Positions 29,778 to 39,227 are shown, counted from the stretch's first letter. The stretch is 64,000 nt of DNA from Comamonas terrigena NBRC 13299 (GCF_006740045.1 NZ_AP019749.1:825001-889000); one strand, 5' to 3'. The notes: generated by a model from the sequence alone, not told the origin. Translations and numbers: made by a program.

Positions 29778-31241
29778 GTGCTGCTCTTCATGGTGATTGC
29801 TTACCTGTTCGTCACCATCGGCATCGGCCTGTGGGCGGCCAGGCGGGTGAAAAACACGGCCGACTTCGCGATTGCCGGCCGGCATTTGCCGATGTACATG
29901 ATCATCACCACCACGTTTGCCACGTGGTTCGGTTCGGAGATCGTGCTGGGCGTGCCGGCCAAGTTCATCGAAGGCGGCCTCCATGCCGTGGTGGAAGACC
30001 CGTTTGGCGCCGGCATGTGCCTGATCCTGGTGGGCCTGTTCTTTGCCGGCAAGCTCTACCGCATGACGCTGCTGACCATCAGCGACTACTACCGGGGCCG
30101 TTTCGGTCGCGGCATCGAAGTGGTCTGCTCGCTGATCATCATGCTCAGCTACCTGGGCTGGGTCTCGGCCCAGGTCACAGCGCTGGGCCTGGTGTTCAAT
30201 CTGCTGTCCGGTGACCTGATCAGCGTGCCCTGGGGCATGGCGATCGGCGTGCTCTCCATTCTGGTCTACACCCTCTGGGGTGGCATGTGGTCGGTGGCCG
30301 TGACGGACTTCATCCAGATGATCATTCTGGTGCTGGGTCTGGTGGTGCTGGCCTTTTTTGCGGCCGACATGGCCGGCGGTGCGGACAAGGTGATCGATCT
30401 GGCCACCAGCCGCGATCTGTTCAAGTTCTGGCCCGAGCCCAGCTGGCACGAAATCCTGTTCTTCTTCGGCGCGGCCATCACCATGATGCTGGGCTCCATT
30501 CCGCAGCAGGACGTGTTCCAGCGCGTGATGTCGGCCAACAGCGAAAAGGCGGCCGTGCGTGGCACCGTGATCGGTGGCACCGCCTACATCTTCTTCGCCT
30601 TTGTGCCCATGTTTCTGGTGGCCAGTGCGCTGCTGATCATGCCGGAAGAGGCCACGGCCCTGCTGGGAGACGATCCGCAGAAGGTGCTGCCCACGCTGGT
30701 GATGGACAAGATGCCCGTGGTCATGCAGGTGCTGTTCTTCGGTGCGCTGCTGTCGGCCATCAAGTCCTGCGCATCGGCCACCTTGCTGGCCCCCAGCGTG
30801 ACCTTCACCGAAAACATCTGGCGCCAGTTCCGCCCGATGACCAGCGACCGCGAAAACTTGCTCACCATGCGCATCAGCGTGCTGGTGTTCGCCGCCTGCG
30901 TGCTGACCTATTCCATCCTGATGGAAGGCACGCCCATCTACGAACTGGTGTCCAGCGCCTACCAGGTGCCGCTGGTGGGGGCTTTTGTGCCGCTGGTGTT
31001 TGGTCTGTACTGGAAGCGGGCCAGCACCCAGGGCGCCATTGCCGCGGTGACGCTGGGCATTGGCGTGTGGCTGTTGTTCATGGTGGTGCCGGGCTGGGCG
31101 GACGTATTCCCGCAGCAGCTGGCAGGCCTGCTGGCGGCCATGACCGGCATGGTGACGGGTTCGCTGCTGCCGCAGTGGATCACCAACCGCCGTGATGAAG
31201 TGGTGCACTACACCTCGGACACGCCGGTTGTCGGGGTCTGA
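29778..31241 (+). CDS. Sodium:solute symporter family permease
   Basis: A 487-residue inner-membrane transporter of the SSS family. About 13 membrane segments are visible. Motifs include TTTFATWFGSEIVLGVPAKF, GRFGRGIEVVCSLIIMLSYLGWVSAQ, GGMWSVAVTDFIQM and GSIPQQDVFQRVMSA. The substrate is not set by the sequence; betaproteobacterial relatives carry carboxylates, proline or choline-like solutes. It starts with GTG 8 bp after GGGAGAA, 34 bp after ubiB, and could be part of that transcript. No terminator is seen between them. Confidence 0.88.
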   Translation: MLLFMVIAYLFVTIGIGLWAARRVKNTADFAIAGRHLPMYMIITTTFATWFGSEIVLGVPAKFIEGGLHAVVEDPFGAGMCLILVGLFFAGKLYRMTLLTISDYYRGRFGRGIEVVCSLIIMLSYLGWVSAQVTALGLVFNLLSGDLISVPWGMAIGVLSILVYTLWGGMWSVAVTDFIQMIILVLGLVVLAFFAADMAGGADKVIDLATSRDLFKFWPEPSWHEILFFFGAAITMMLGSIPQQDVFQRVMSANSEKAAVRGTVIGGTAYIFFAFVPMFLVASALLIMPEEATALLGDDPQKVLPTLVMDKMPVVMQVLFFGALLSAIKSCASATLLAPSVTFTENIWRQFRPMTSDRENLLTMRISVLVFAACVLTYSILMEGTPIYELVSSAYQVPLVGAFVPLVFGLYWKRASTQGAIAAVTLGIGVWLLFMVVPGWADVFPQQLAGLLAAMTGMVTGSLLPQWITNRRDEVVHYTSDTPVVGV

Positions 31242-31378
31242 GTTCCTGTCTTGTTGCGGGCCCCGCCGCCGGGTTTGGCAACGGGCGCCCGATGGGGATT
31301 GGGCCTTGCCGGGCTTCGCCAAGTCTGGCTGCCTATAATGAAGGGTTTTGCGAAATCCTTTTTTCCTCCCTCTGCGCT

Positions 31379-31654
31379 ATGCCGATCTATGCATATAAGT
31401 GTGGCTCCTGTGGCCACGCCAAAGACGTTCTGCAGAAAATGTCGGATGCGCCGCTGACGGCCTGTCCGGCCTGCGGTGCCGAGGCCTTTTCCAAGCAGCT
31501 GACGGCCCCGGGCTTCCAGCTCAAGGGCTCGGGCTGGTATGCCACCGACTTCAAGGGCGGCTCGACCTCCCAGGCGGCGGCTGCGCCTGCCTGCGACAGC
31601 GGTGGCAGTGCCTGCGCGGCTGCGGGCTGCCCATCTGCTTCGGCCGAGGTGTAA
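31379..31654 (+). CDS. FmdB-type zinc-ribbon protein
   Basis: A 91-residue FmdB/CxxC_CXXC_SSSS regulatory-type protein. The N-terminal zinc ribbon is MPIYAYKCGSCGH...CPACGAEAF, then KQLTAPGFQLKGSGWYATDFK, a stretch found in many such proteins. The C-terminus has four more cysteines (ACDSGGSACAAAGC). Function is unknown; zinc binding is very likely. It is first in the FmdB-DUF502-aspS run, which is common in betaproteobacteria and probably an operon. Confidence 0.85.
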   Translation: MPIYAYKCGSCGHAKDVLQKMSDAPLTACPACGAEAFSKQLTAPGFQLKGSGWYATDFKGGSTSQAAAAPACDSGGSACAAAGCPSASAEV

Positions 31655-31662
31655 GCCGCCCT

Positions 31663-32286
31663 ATGTCAGCACTGCGCAAATGGCTCTTCACCGGTCTGCT
31701 GGTCATCGTGCCCGGCGTCATCACCGCCTGGGTGTTGAACTGGATCATCAGCACGCTGGACCAGACCCTGCAGATCCTGCCGGAGCACTGGCAGCCCGAC
31801 AAGCTGCTGGGCATGCACATCCCGGGTTTCGGGGTGCTGCTGACCTTGCTGATCCTGCTGCTGGTGGGCGGTGTGGCCAGCAATTTCGTAGGCCGCAAGT
31901 TGGTGAGCTGGGGCGATGCCATCATTTCCCGCATCCCGGTGGTACGCTCCATCTACTCCAGCGTCAAGCAGGTGTCGGATACGGTGTTCTCCGACAGCGG
32001 CAACGCGTTTCGCACCGCCGTGCTGGTGCAATGGCCGCGCGAAGGCGTGTGGACGGTGGCTTTCATCACCGGCCAGCCATCGGGCGAAGTGGCCAGCTAC
32101 CTGCGCGATGAATATGTGAGCGTGTTCGTTCCGACCACGCCCAACCCCACGGGCGGCTACTTTGTGCTGATGCGCAAGAGCGATTGCGTGGAGCTGGAGA
32201 TGAGCGTGGACACCGCGCTCAAGTACATCGTTTCGATGGGTGTCGTGGCTCCACCGCCGCTGCCGGTGCCCGACGAGCCCAACTGA
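31663..32286 (+). CDS. DUF502 membrane protein
   Basis: A 207-residue inner-membrane protein with two helices (about 8-30 and 58-80), starting RKWLFTGLLVIVPGVITAWVL, then a soluble part with GDAIISRIPVVRSIYSSVKQV and PTTPNPTGGYFVLM, the hallmark of DUF502. Bacterial DUF502 function is unknown; plant relatives (COV) affect membrane trafficking. It is 8 bp after the FmdB gene and 48 bp before aspS, so it is likely co-transcribed with both. Confidence 0.87.
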   Translation: MSALRKWLFTGLLVIVPGVITAWVLNWIISTLDQTLQILPEHWQPDKLLGMHIPGFGVLLTLLILLLVGGVASNFVGRKLVSWGDAIISRIPVVRSIYSSVKQVSDTVFSDSGNAFRTAVLVQWPREGVWTVAFITGQPSGEVASYLRDEYVSVFVPTTPNPTGGYFVLMRKSDCVELEMSVDTALKYIVSMGVVAPPPLPVPDEPN

Positions 32287-32334
32287 TAAACAACCCAAAC
32301 AGCGCGCCCCACGAGGGCGCAGGAAGATAAACCG

Positions 32335-34143
32335 ATGGCCATGCGCTCTGAATATTGCGGTCTTGTGACCGAGGCCCTGATGGGCCAAACCGTGACCCTG
32401 TGCGGCTGGGTGAATCGCCGCCGTGACCACGGTGGTGTGATCTTCATCGACCTGCGCGACCGCGAAGGTTATGTGCAGGTGGTGTGCGACCCGGACCGCG
32501 CCGAGATGTTCAAGACCGCCGAAGGCGTGCGCAACGAATTCTGCGTGCAGGTCAAGGGCCTGGTGCGTGCACGTCCTGCAGGCACGACCAATGACAAGCT
32601 CAAGAGCGGCCAGATCGAAGTGCTGTGCCACGAACTGAACGTGCTGAACGCTTCGGTGACGCCTCCCTTCCAGCTGGACGACGACAACCTGTCCGAAACC
32701 GTGCGCCTGACCAACCGCGTGCTGGACCTGCGCCGCCCGGTGATGCAGCGCAACATGATGCTGCGCTACAAGACCGCCATCCAGGTGCGCAACTTCCTGG
32801 ACAAGCAAGGCTTCATCGACATCGAAACCCCGATGCTGGGCAAGTCCACCCCCGAAGGCGCCCGTGACTATCTGGTGCCTTCGCGCGTGCACGACGGCGA
32901 ATTCTTCGCGCTGCCCCAGTCGCCCCAGCTGTACAAGCAGATGCTGATGGTGGCCGGCTACGACCGCTACTACCAGATCACCAAGTGCTTCCGCGACGAA
33001 GACCTGCGCGCGGACCGCCAGCCTGAATTCACGCAGATCGACTGCGAAACTTCGTTCCTGAACGAAGAAGAAATCCGTGCCATCTTCCAGACGATGATCA
33101 AGGAAGTCTTCCAGACCCAACTGAACGTGGATCTGGGCGAATTCCCCATCATGACTTACCAGGATGCGGCCTTCCGCTTCGGTTCGGACAAGCCCGACCT
33201 GCGCGTCAAGCTCGAATTCACCGAGCTGACCGACTGCATGGGCGATGTGGACTTCAAGGTCTTCTCCACCCCTGCGACCACCAAGGGTGGCCGTGTGGTG
33301 GCCCTGCGCGTGCCCGGCGGCGCTGCGATCTCGCGTGGCGAAATCGACGGCTACACCGAGTTCGTCAAGATCTATGGCGCCAAGGGCCTGGCCTGGATCA
33401 AGGTCAACGAAGTGGCCAAGGGCCGTGACGGCCTGCAGTCGCCCATCGTCAAGAACCTGCACGATGCAGCGATCGCCGAAATCCTGAAGCGCACTGGCGC
33501 ACAGGATGGTGACCTGCTGTTCTTCGGTGCAGACAAGGAAAAGATCGTCAACGACTCCATCGGTGCGCTGCGCCTGAAGGTCGGTCACAGCGAATTCGGC
33601 AAGAAGAACGGCCTGTTCGAAGACAAGTGGGCACCGCTGTGGGTGGTGGACTTCCCCATGTTCGAATACGACGAAGAGAACGACCGCTGGGCCGCCGTGC
33701 ACCACCCGTTCACTTCGCCCAAGGACGGTCATGAAGACCTGATGGACACCGATCCCGGCAAGTGCATCGCCAAGGCCTACGACATGGTGCTGAACGGCTG
33801 GGAACTGGGCGGTGGCTCGGTGCGTATCCACCGCGCCGACGTGCAGGCCAAGGTGTTTGCGGCACTGAACATCACGCCGGAAGACCAGCGTGCCAAGTTC
33901 GGCTACCTGCTGGATGCGCTGCAATACGGCGCACCTCCCCACGGTGGCTTGGCCTTCGGTCTGGACCGCCTGATCACGCTGATGACCGGCTCGGATTCCA
34001 TCCGTGACGTGATCGCCTTCCCCAAGACCCAGCGTGCACAGGACCTGCTGACCCAGGCGCCTTCGCCGGTGGACGAGAAGCAGCTGCGCGAGCTGCACAT
34101 CAAGCTGCGCAACGTGGCGGTGACCACCACCACGGCCGAGTAA
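32335..34143 (+). CDS. aspS: Aspartyl-tRNA synthetase
   Basis: Charges tRNA-Asp (possibly also tRNA-Asn where AsnS is missing). The 602-residue class IIb enzyme has an OB-fold anticodon domain (about 1-110, [23 protein letters not shown]), the core with [18 protein letters not shown], a GAD insert at about 300-410, and motif 3 [13 protein letters not shown] near 550. A 6-bp GCGCCC/GGGCGC hairpin (32304-32320) and AGGAAG precede the ATG at 32335. A strong terminator follows the stop. Confidence 0.97.
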   Translation: MAMRSEYCGLVTEALMGQTVTLCGWVNRRRDHGGVIFIDLRDREGYVQVVCDPDRAEMFKTAEGVRNEFCVQVKGLVRARPAGTTNDKLKSGQIEVLCHELNVLNASVTPPFQLDDDNLSETVRLTNRVLDLRRPVMQRNMMLRYKTAIQVRNFLDKQGFIDIETPMLGKSTPEGARDYLVPSRVHDGEFFALPQSPQLYKQMLMVAGYDRYYQITKCFRDEDLRADRQPEFTQIDCETSFLNEEEIRAIFQTMIKEVFQTQLNVDLGEFPIMTYQDAAFRFGSDKPDLRVKLEFTELTDCMGDVDFKVFSTPATTKGGRVVALRVPGGAAISRGEIDGYTEFVKIYGAKGLAWIKVNEVAKGRDGLQSPIVKNLHDAAIAEILKRTGAQDGDLLFFGADKEKIVNDSIGALRLKVGHSEFGKKNGLFEDKWAPLWVVDFPMFEYDEENDRWAAVHHPFTSPKDGHEDLMDTDPGKCIAKAYDMVLNGWELGGGSVRIHRADVQAKVFAALNITPEDQRAKFGYLLDALQYGAPPHGGLAFGLDRLITLMTGSDSIRDVIAFPKTQRAQDLLTQAPSPVDEKQLRELHIKLRNVAVTTTTAE

Positions 34144-34203
34144 GCCATGGCCTGATCCAGCGGTGGTGCTGCGGCGCTAGCCGCTGGCGAGCGACCCCTG
34201 CCA

Positions 34204-34237
34204 ACGCCACCCAGCCTCCCGGCCGGGTGGCGTTTTT
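34204..34237 (+). terminator. intrinsic terminator after aspS
   Basis: Stem ACGCCACCC/GGGTGGCGT (9 bp, 12-base GC-rich loop) ends in TTTTT, 60 bp after the aspS stop. Confidence 0.8.
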
Positions 34238-34394
34238 CATGGCCGTCGCTCCAAGGCATGAGAGCAGGGCGGGCATCCGTTATGGCTGAAAAATGCTGTG
34301 CTGCAGCATGGTCGTGGGGCGGCTCCAGCGGCTTTTCCGCGCAGGACACAGGTTTTGACCTTTTTCGGCCCGGCTGCGGCGCTACCATGGGGTG

Positions 34395-34928
34395 ATGGCA
34401 TCCATGGTTTCCTGCGCACCGGCGTCCGCCGCTGTCCCTGTGGCAACGGTCCCGGCCCCGGATAGCGCTTTCAAAATTCCGGAATCGGTGCTGGTCATCA
34501 TCTACCGTGCAGATGGCCAGGTGCTGCTGCTGCGCCGCACCCAGGCGGCGCCCGAGGGGCAGCCCTTCTGGCAAGGGGTGACCGGCAGCAAGGACTTCGA
34601 AGGGGAAGACTGGCAGGCCACCGCAGTGCGCGAGGTGGCCGAGGAAACCGGCATCGATGCCCGAGCCCCCGGCTGCGTGCTGCAGGACTGGGCCTTGCAG
34701 AACACCTACACCATTTACCCGCACTGGCTGCACCGCTACGCCCCGGGTGTATGGTTGAACACGGAGCGGGTGTTCGGCCTGCGCGTGCCGATGGGCACCC
34801 GCGTGGTCTTGAATCCGCGCGAGCACACCGCATTTGCATGGCATGACTGGCGCGAAGCGGCCGACCGTTGTTATTCGCCCTCCAATGCCGAGGCCATTCT
34901 CCATTTGCCTGCCTATCTCACCGCATGA
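34395..34928 (+). CDS. nudB: Dihydroneopterin triphosphate diphosphatase (Nudix)
   Basis: Removes pyrophosphate from dihydroneopterin triphosphate, the step after GTP cyclohydrolase I in folate synthesis. The 177-residue protein has SVLVIIYRADGQVLLLRR, FWQGVTGSKDFEGE and a Nudix box starting GSKDFEGEDWQATAV and ending REVAEETGID. QNTYTIYPHWLHRYAPGVW is typical of NudB. Starts at 34392 (GTG), 34395 (ATG) and 34404 (ATG) are all possible. The location just after aspS, as in E. coli, and three genes from folE supports the call. Its stop overlaps the next start (ATGA). Confidence 0.9.
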   Translation: MASMVSCAPASAAVPVATVPAPDSAFKIPESVLVIIYRADGQVLLLRRTQAAPEGQPFWQGVTGSKDFEGEDWQATAVREVAEETGIDARAPGCVLQDWALQNTYTIYPHWLHRYAPGVWLNTERVFGLRVPMGTRVVLNPREHTAFAWHDWREAADRCYSPSNAEAILHLPAYLTA

Positions 34929-35725
34929 TTGTTGAGTCCACCCCTTCCCCAGAGAAGATCACCGCGTCCGGCATCGTGCTGCCGCCCGAGACCGGTTTGC
35001 TGCGCGTGGCCACCTACAACATCCACAAGGGTGTGCAGGGCCTGGGGCCGACGCGGCGCCTGGAGATCCACAACCTGGGCCATGCGGTGGAACAGTTGGA
35101 TGCCGACATCGTCTGCCTGCAGGAAGTGCGCAGGATGAACCGCAAGGAGGCGGCCTATTTCGACCGCTGGCCGGAAGTGGGCCAGGCCGAGTTTCTGGCC
35201 CCCGAAGGCTATGAGTCCGTCTACCGCACCAATGCCTATACCAAGGACGGCGAGCACGGCAACGCGCTGCTGACGCGCTGGCCGGTCAAGGGCCACAACC
35301 ACCTCGATATCTCGGACCACCGCTTCGAGCAGCGCGGCCTGCTGCATGTGGAGGTGGAAGTGCGTGGCCGCTCGGTGCACGCCATCGTGGTGCACCTGGG
35401 CCTGATCCCCGGCAGCCGCGTGCGCCAGATCCATGCGCTGCAGCAGTTCATCGAGCACGAAGTGCCGCCCGGCGCGCCGCTGGTGGTGGCGGGCGACTTC
35501 AACGACTGGGGCAACCACATCAAGCGCATGCTGGCCAGCTTCGGCCTGTACGAATTTGAGGGTGAAGACCTGAGGGCGCTGACCTATCCCTCGCGCCTGC
35601 CGCTGGCCCAGCTGGACCATGTGTATGTGCGCGGCCTCACGCCCACCGGGCTGATGGTGCCCCAGGGCCGTATCTGGTGGCGCATGTCCGACCACCTGCC
35701 GCTGATCGCCGAATTCCGGCTGTAA
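34925..35725 (+). CDS. Endonuclease/exonuclease/phosphatase family protein
   Basis: A 266-residue EEP-fold metal-dependent phosphoesterase. LRVATYNIHKGVQG starts the fold near residue 26. DADIVCLQEVRR carries the catalytic glutamate. GEHGNALLTRWPV, VVAGDFNDWGNH near 190 and MSDHLPLIAEFRL complete the active site. The substrate could be DNA or a phospholipid headgroup; relatives beside cardiolipin synthase genes exist, but none is here. It overlaps nudB by 4 bases, so it is co-translated. Confidence 0.85.
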   Translation: MIVESTPSPEKITASGIVLPPETGLLRVATYNIHKGVQGLGPTRRLEIHNLGHAVEQLDADIVCLQEVRRMNRKEAAYFDRWPEVGQAEFLAPEGYESVYRTNAYTKDGEHGNALLTRWPVKGHNHLDISDHRFEQRGLLHVEVEVRGRSVHAIVVHLGLIPGSRVRQIHALQQFIEHEVPPGAPLVVAGDFNDWGNHIKRMLASFGLYEFEGEDLRALTYPSRLPLAQLDHVYVRGLTPTGLMVPQGRIWWRMSDHLPLIAEFRL

Positions 35726-35880
35726 TGGGGCTGTGCGGGCGGACACGCTGCGCATCGCCATGGGCGACGGCTGTCGCATCGGTATTGGAGTGCTATCTAA
35801 AACGTAGCTATCTGTGCGCTCGCAGACTGCGTGATATGCCCATTTCCTTGTTGTGACTGTGCCCGGGAATCGCTGGTAAC

Positions 35881-36618
35881 ATGCTTGGCATGTTTAGTGA
35901 TCTGGCTGCCAACCCCATGAATCCTGCGAACCCGGACGAGGGTACACCCGTCTCCGTGAAGATCCGTGAACGGATCACGGCAGCCCGCAAGCGCTTCAAC
36001 GCCAATGACAACATTGCCGAATTCATCGAGCCCGGTGAGCTGGAAAAGCTGCTGGACGAGGTGGAAACAAAGATGCAGGGTGTGCTCGACAGCATGGTGA
36101 TCGACACCGCCAACGACCACAACACCCGCACCACCGCGCGCCGTGTGGCCAAGATGTACCTGAACGAGGTCTTCAAGGGCCGCTATGTGCAGGCCCCGGC
36201 CATCACTGAATTCCCCAATGCCGAGCACCTGAACGAGCTGATGATCGTCGGCCCCATCACCGTGCGCAGCGCCTGTAGCCACCACCTGTGCCCGGTGATC
36301 GGCAAGATCTGGATCGGGGTACTGCCCAATGAACACACGAATGTGATCGGCCTGTCCAAATACGCCCGTCTGGTGGACTGGGTGATGGGCCGCCCGCAGA
36401 TCCAGGAAGAGGCCGTGGTACAGCTGGCCGACCTGATCATGGAAAAAACCCAGCCCGATGGCCTGGCCATCGTGATGGAGGCATCGCATTTCTGCATGTC
36501 CTGGCGCGGTGTGCGCGAGATGGACAGCAAGATGCTGAACTCGGTGATGCGCGGCGCCTTCCTGAAGGACGCCAACCTGCGCCGCGAATTCCTGTCGCTG
36601 ATTCCAGGGAGGAACTGA
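35881..36618 (+). CDS. folE: GTP cyclohydrolase I (FolE)
   Basis: Turns GTP into 7,8-dihydroneopterin triphosphate, the first folate step. The 245-residue protein has the zinc ligands in SACSHHLCPVIGKIWIGVLP and SHFCMSWRGV. The family signature continues as NEHTNVIGLSKYARLVDW. An N-terminal extension of about 25 residues (MLGMFSDLAANPMNPANPDEG) precedes the usual start; an ATG at 35890 is also possible. The upstream 155-bp gap shows no clear promoter. A GGGAGGA site for the next gene lies inside its 3' end, coupling it to the BLUF gene. Confidence 0.93.
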   Translation: MLGMFSDLAANPMNPANPDEGTPVSVKIRERITAARKRFNANDNIAEFIEPGELEKLLDEVETKMQGVLDSMVIDTANDHNTRTTARRVAKMYLNEVFKGRYVQAPAITEFPNAEHLNELMIVGPITVRSACSHHLCPVIGKIWIGVLPNEHTNVIGLSKYARLVDWVMGRPQIQEEAVVQLADLIMEKTQPDGLAIVMEASHFCMSWRGVREMDSKMLNSVMRGAFLKDANLRREFLSLIPGRN

Positions 36619-36621
36619 TCC

Positions 36622-37044
36622 ATGTTGGTGCGCCTGCTCTATGCCAGCCGCGCGGTCGATACCTCGCCCGCGGCCATCGAAGCCATTCTTTCCCAGTCGC
36701 GCGAGCACAACCCCTGCAATGGCCTGACCGGCGTGCTGTGCTACGGAGGCGGTGTGTTTCTGCAGGCCATCGAGGGCGGACGCAGCGCCGTCAGCCACCT
36801 GTTCGGTACGCTGATGCACGACGCACGCCACAAGGATGTGGAGCTGCTGCAGTTCCAGGAAATCGACGAACGCCGCTTTGGCGGCTGGACCATGGGCGTG
36901 GTCAACCTGAACAAGCTCAACCATTCCATCTTGCTCAAGTACTCCGAGAAGGCCGAGCTTGACCCCTATGCTGTCTCCGGCCAGGTGTCGTTTGCGCTGC
37001 TGGAGGAGCTGATGGCCACCGCATCCATCATCGGCCGGGCATGA
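36622..37044 (+). CDS. Stand-alone BLUF-domain blue-light receptor
   Basis: A 140-residue protein made of one BLUF (FAD-binding blue-light sensing) domain and a short C-terminal cap. The photocycle residues, by alignment with AppA, are Tyr7 (RLLYASR), Asn30 (HNPCNGLTG), Gln48 (FLQAIEGG), Trp89 and Met91 (GGWTMG). All are present, so it should be photoactive. The last 35 residues probably form the usual capping helices. There is no output domain, so it would signal by protein contact. It starts 3 bp after the folE stop, with the ribosome site inside folE. Confidence 0.9.
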   Translation: MLVRLLYASRAVDTSPAAIEAILSQSREHNPCNGLTGVLCYGGGVFLQAIEGGRSAVSHLFGTLMHDARHKDVELLQFQEIDERRFGGWTMGVVNLNKLNHSILLKYSEKAELDPYAVSGQVSFALLEELMATASIIGRA

Positions 37045-37091
37045 AGCCGTATCGCTGACTTCACATCGCTCCAGCCCTTGCGGCTGGAACC

Positions 37092-37117
37092 AGGGGCCTT
37101 TCGGCCCCTTTGCTTTT
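37092..37117 (+). terminator. terminator after the BLUF gene
   Basis: Stem AGGGGCC/GGCCCCT with loop TTTC is followed by a T-rich run (TTTGCTTTT). It ends the folE-BLUF transcript. Confidence 0.7.
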
Positions 37118-37167
37118 CTGCTTTCGCTTTCGTTTTTTCTTGGCTTTTCTCGGGTCCAGTCGTTGTT

Positions 37168-38049
37168 ATGAGTTTGCAGGCATTTGCGCTGATCATTGTG
37201 GCTGGTCTGATCCACGCGGGGTGGAACGTGGCGGCCAAGAAGGCGGGGGGCGACTCCCGCTTTGCCTTTTTCACCTCCATCATCATGATGGTCATCTGGG
37301 CACCGTTGGGCTGGTGGGTGGGGCGTGATGTGGTGCCTGGCTGGGGCAGGGCCGAATGGGCGGTGGTGGTCATCAGCGGCCTGCTGCACGTGGCCTACTA
37401 CGTGACGCTGCTGCGCGGCTACCGGCATGCGGACCTGACCGTGGTCTACCCGCTGGCACGCGGCAGCGGGCCGCTGTTGAGCTCCATGGTGGCGATTGCC
37501 TTTCTGGGCGAGCACATCTCGACGCTGGGCGCGGCCGGTATTGCCGGCGTGGTGCTGGGGGTGTTCTTCATCGCCGGCGGTCCGGCGCTGCTGCGCCCGC
37601 GCAGCGACCCCGAAGCCCGGTTGCGCCTGCGCCGCGGCCTGCTGTATGGCGTGCTGACCGGCGTGTTTATTGCCAGCTACACCGTGGTGGACGGCTATGG
37701 CGTGCGCCTGCTGCTGATGTCGCCCATCCTGATCGACTACATGGGCAACTTTGTGCGTGTCTTCCTGCTGGCGCCGGTGGTGCTGCGTGATCTGCCGGAA
37801 GCGCGTCGCCTGTGGGCACAGCAATGGCGCTGGGCCGCCTTGGTGGCCCTGGTCAGCCCCGTGGCCTATGTGCTGGTGCTGTATGCCATGCAGACCGCGC
37901 CCATGTCCCACGTGGCGCCGGCGCGCGAAGTGTCCATGCTGTTTGCGGCGCTGATCGGCGGCCATCTGCTGGGCGAAGGCGACCGGGCCGTGCGTATCTT
38001 CGGGGCGGTGCTGATCGCCCTGGGCGTGACGGCCCTGGGACTGGGGTGA
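37168..38049 (+). CDS. EamA/DMT-family permease
   Basis: A 293-residue inner-membrane protein with about ten membrane segments in two halves, typical of EamA drug/metabolite transporters. GLIHAGWNVAAKKAGG begins the first half; YPLARGSGPLLSSMVAIAFLGE is a typical first-repeat end. The second half ends GGHLLGEGDRAVRIFGAVLIALGVTALGLG. Direction and substrate cannot be told from sequence. It follows a terminator, so it is probably separately transcribed. Confidence 0.85.
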   Translation: MSLQAFALIIVAGLIHAGWNVAAKKAGGDSRFAFFTSIIMMVIWAPLGWWVGRDVVPGWGRAEWAVVVISGLLHVAYYVTLLRGYRHADLTVVYPLARGSGPLLSSMVAIAFLGEHISTLGAAGIAGVVLGVFFIAGGPALLRPRSDPEARLRLRRGLLYGVLTGVFIASYTVVDGYGVRLLLMSPILIDYMGNFVRVFLLAPVVLRDLPEARRLWAQQWRWAALVALVSPVAYVLVLYAMQTAPMSHVAPAREVSMLFAALIGGHLLGEGDRAVRIFGAVLIALGVTALGLG

Positions 38050-38114
38050 GGAACTCTGCAGCCCGGAAGGTTTCCGATGAAGAAGCAACCACCCGTCGCC
38101 ATGTTCTCGGGAGT

Positions 38115-38396
38115 ATGACCATGCCGTATCCAACCCCCTCTGTTGCGCGCAGCCCGGTGCGCCACCGCCGCTGGCAGGCATGGCTGGCGCTGCCCGTGCT
38201 GGGTGCGCTGCTGTGGGCGGCCGCCACCCAGGCCGCACCGGCGCCCTGGTACTGGTGGGTCAGCAAGCTGGACGGAAAGCGCGTCTGTGCGCAGCACATG
38301 CCGGCCAGTGGCTGGGAGCGGGCCGAAGGCCCGTTCACCCAGGCGGGCTGCCAGACGCAGCAGCCGCGTGCCTTGCTGGGTGGACCAGGGCGCTGA
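38115..38396 (+). CDS. small exported protein, unknown
   Basis: A 93-residue protein with a basic N-terminus (SVARSPVRHRRWQAW), a hydrophobic stretch (LALPVLGALLWAAATQA) and a likely signal-peptidase cleavage after TQA near residue 39. The mature part is about 54 residues with two cysteines (RVCAQH, QAGCQ) that could form a disulfide, and a WYWWVSKLDGK start. GGGAG precedes the ATG. No family recognised. It lies 65 bp after the DMT permease. Confidence 0.55.
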   Translation: MTMPYPTPSVARSPVRHRRWQAWLALPVLGALLWAAATQAAPAPWYWWVSKLDGKRVCAQHMPASGWERAEGPFTQAGCQTQQPRALLGGPGR

Positions 38397-38522
38397 CGCC
38401 AGGGCCCCAGCGCCCCAGCGCCGCGTCACCCACGCGCAAGCCGCCAACGGGGTGCCCGGCGTACCATGCGGGATGCACCGGCCGCAGGAGGCCGGAATTC
38501 CGCGTTGCCCACCGAGTTGCCC

Positions 38523-39170
38523 ATGCCTTCCCTGGAATCCCTGACCGCGTTTTTTGGCGTTGCCGTGCTGCTGGCCCTGAGCCCCGGCCCGGACAATGTG
38601 TTCGTGCTGCTGCAGTCGGCCCAGAAGGGCTGGCGAGCCGGCCTGGCCGTGGTGCTGGGGCTGTGCGGGGGGATTCTGGTGCACACCACGGCCGTGGCCC
38701 TGGGCCTGGCGGCGGTGTTTGCCGCATCGGCCGCGGCGTTCACGGCGCTCAAATGGTGCGGTGCCGCTTACCTGGCCTATCTGGCCTGGGGTGCACTGCG
38801 GGCGCCCTCCAGCGTCAGCGACGGTCCTGTGCTGCAGGCCCGCGACCAGCGCCTGCCAGTGCGCGAGGCCCTGCGCATGGTGGGCCGGGGCCTGGTGATG
38901 AACCTGACCAACCCCAAGGTGCTGATCTTCTTCCTGGCATTTCTGCCCCAGTTTGCCAACCCGGCCCATGGCCCTGTGGCGCCGCAGATTGCCGCGTTTG
39001 GCGCGGTGTTCATGGTCGCCACCTTTCTGGTGTTTGGGGCCATCGCCTGCTTCAGCGGTGTGTTCGGCACGGTGCTGCAGCGTTCGGCCCGTGCCCAGTG
39101 GTGGCTGAACCGCCTGGCAGGCGTGGTCTTTCTGGGCATGGCCGTGCGCCTGGCCACGGTGCAGCGCTGA
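38523..39170 (+). CDS. LysE/RhtB-family amino-acid exporter
   Basis: A 215-residue inner-membrane protein with six membrane segments. It starts LTAFFGVAVLLALSPGPDNVFVLLQSAQ, with the conserved SPGPDN, followed by GWRAGLAVVLGLCGGILVHT. NLTNPKVLIFFLAFLPQF near residue 130 is the second family signature. It exports amino acids or derivatives; the exact substrate is unknown. The ATG at 38523 fits the family start. It converges on the amidase gene without a clear terminator between. Confidence 0.9.
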   Translation: MPSLESLTAFFGVAVLLALSPGPDNVFVLLQSAQKGWRAGLAVVLGLCGGILVHTTAVALGLAAVFAASAAAFTALKWCGAAYLAYLAWGALRAPSSVSDGPVLQARDQRLPVREALRMVGRGLVMNLTNPKVLIFFLAFLPQFANPAHGPVAPQIAAFGAVFMVATFLVFGAIACFSGVFGTVLQRSARAQWWLNRLAGVVFLGMAVRLATVQR

Positions 39171-39227
39171 ACCTGGTCTGGGCGGCGCGTGGTCAGTGCG
39201 GCAGGCCACGGCCGCTGAATGCCGTGC

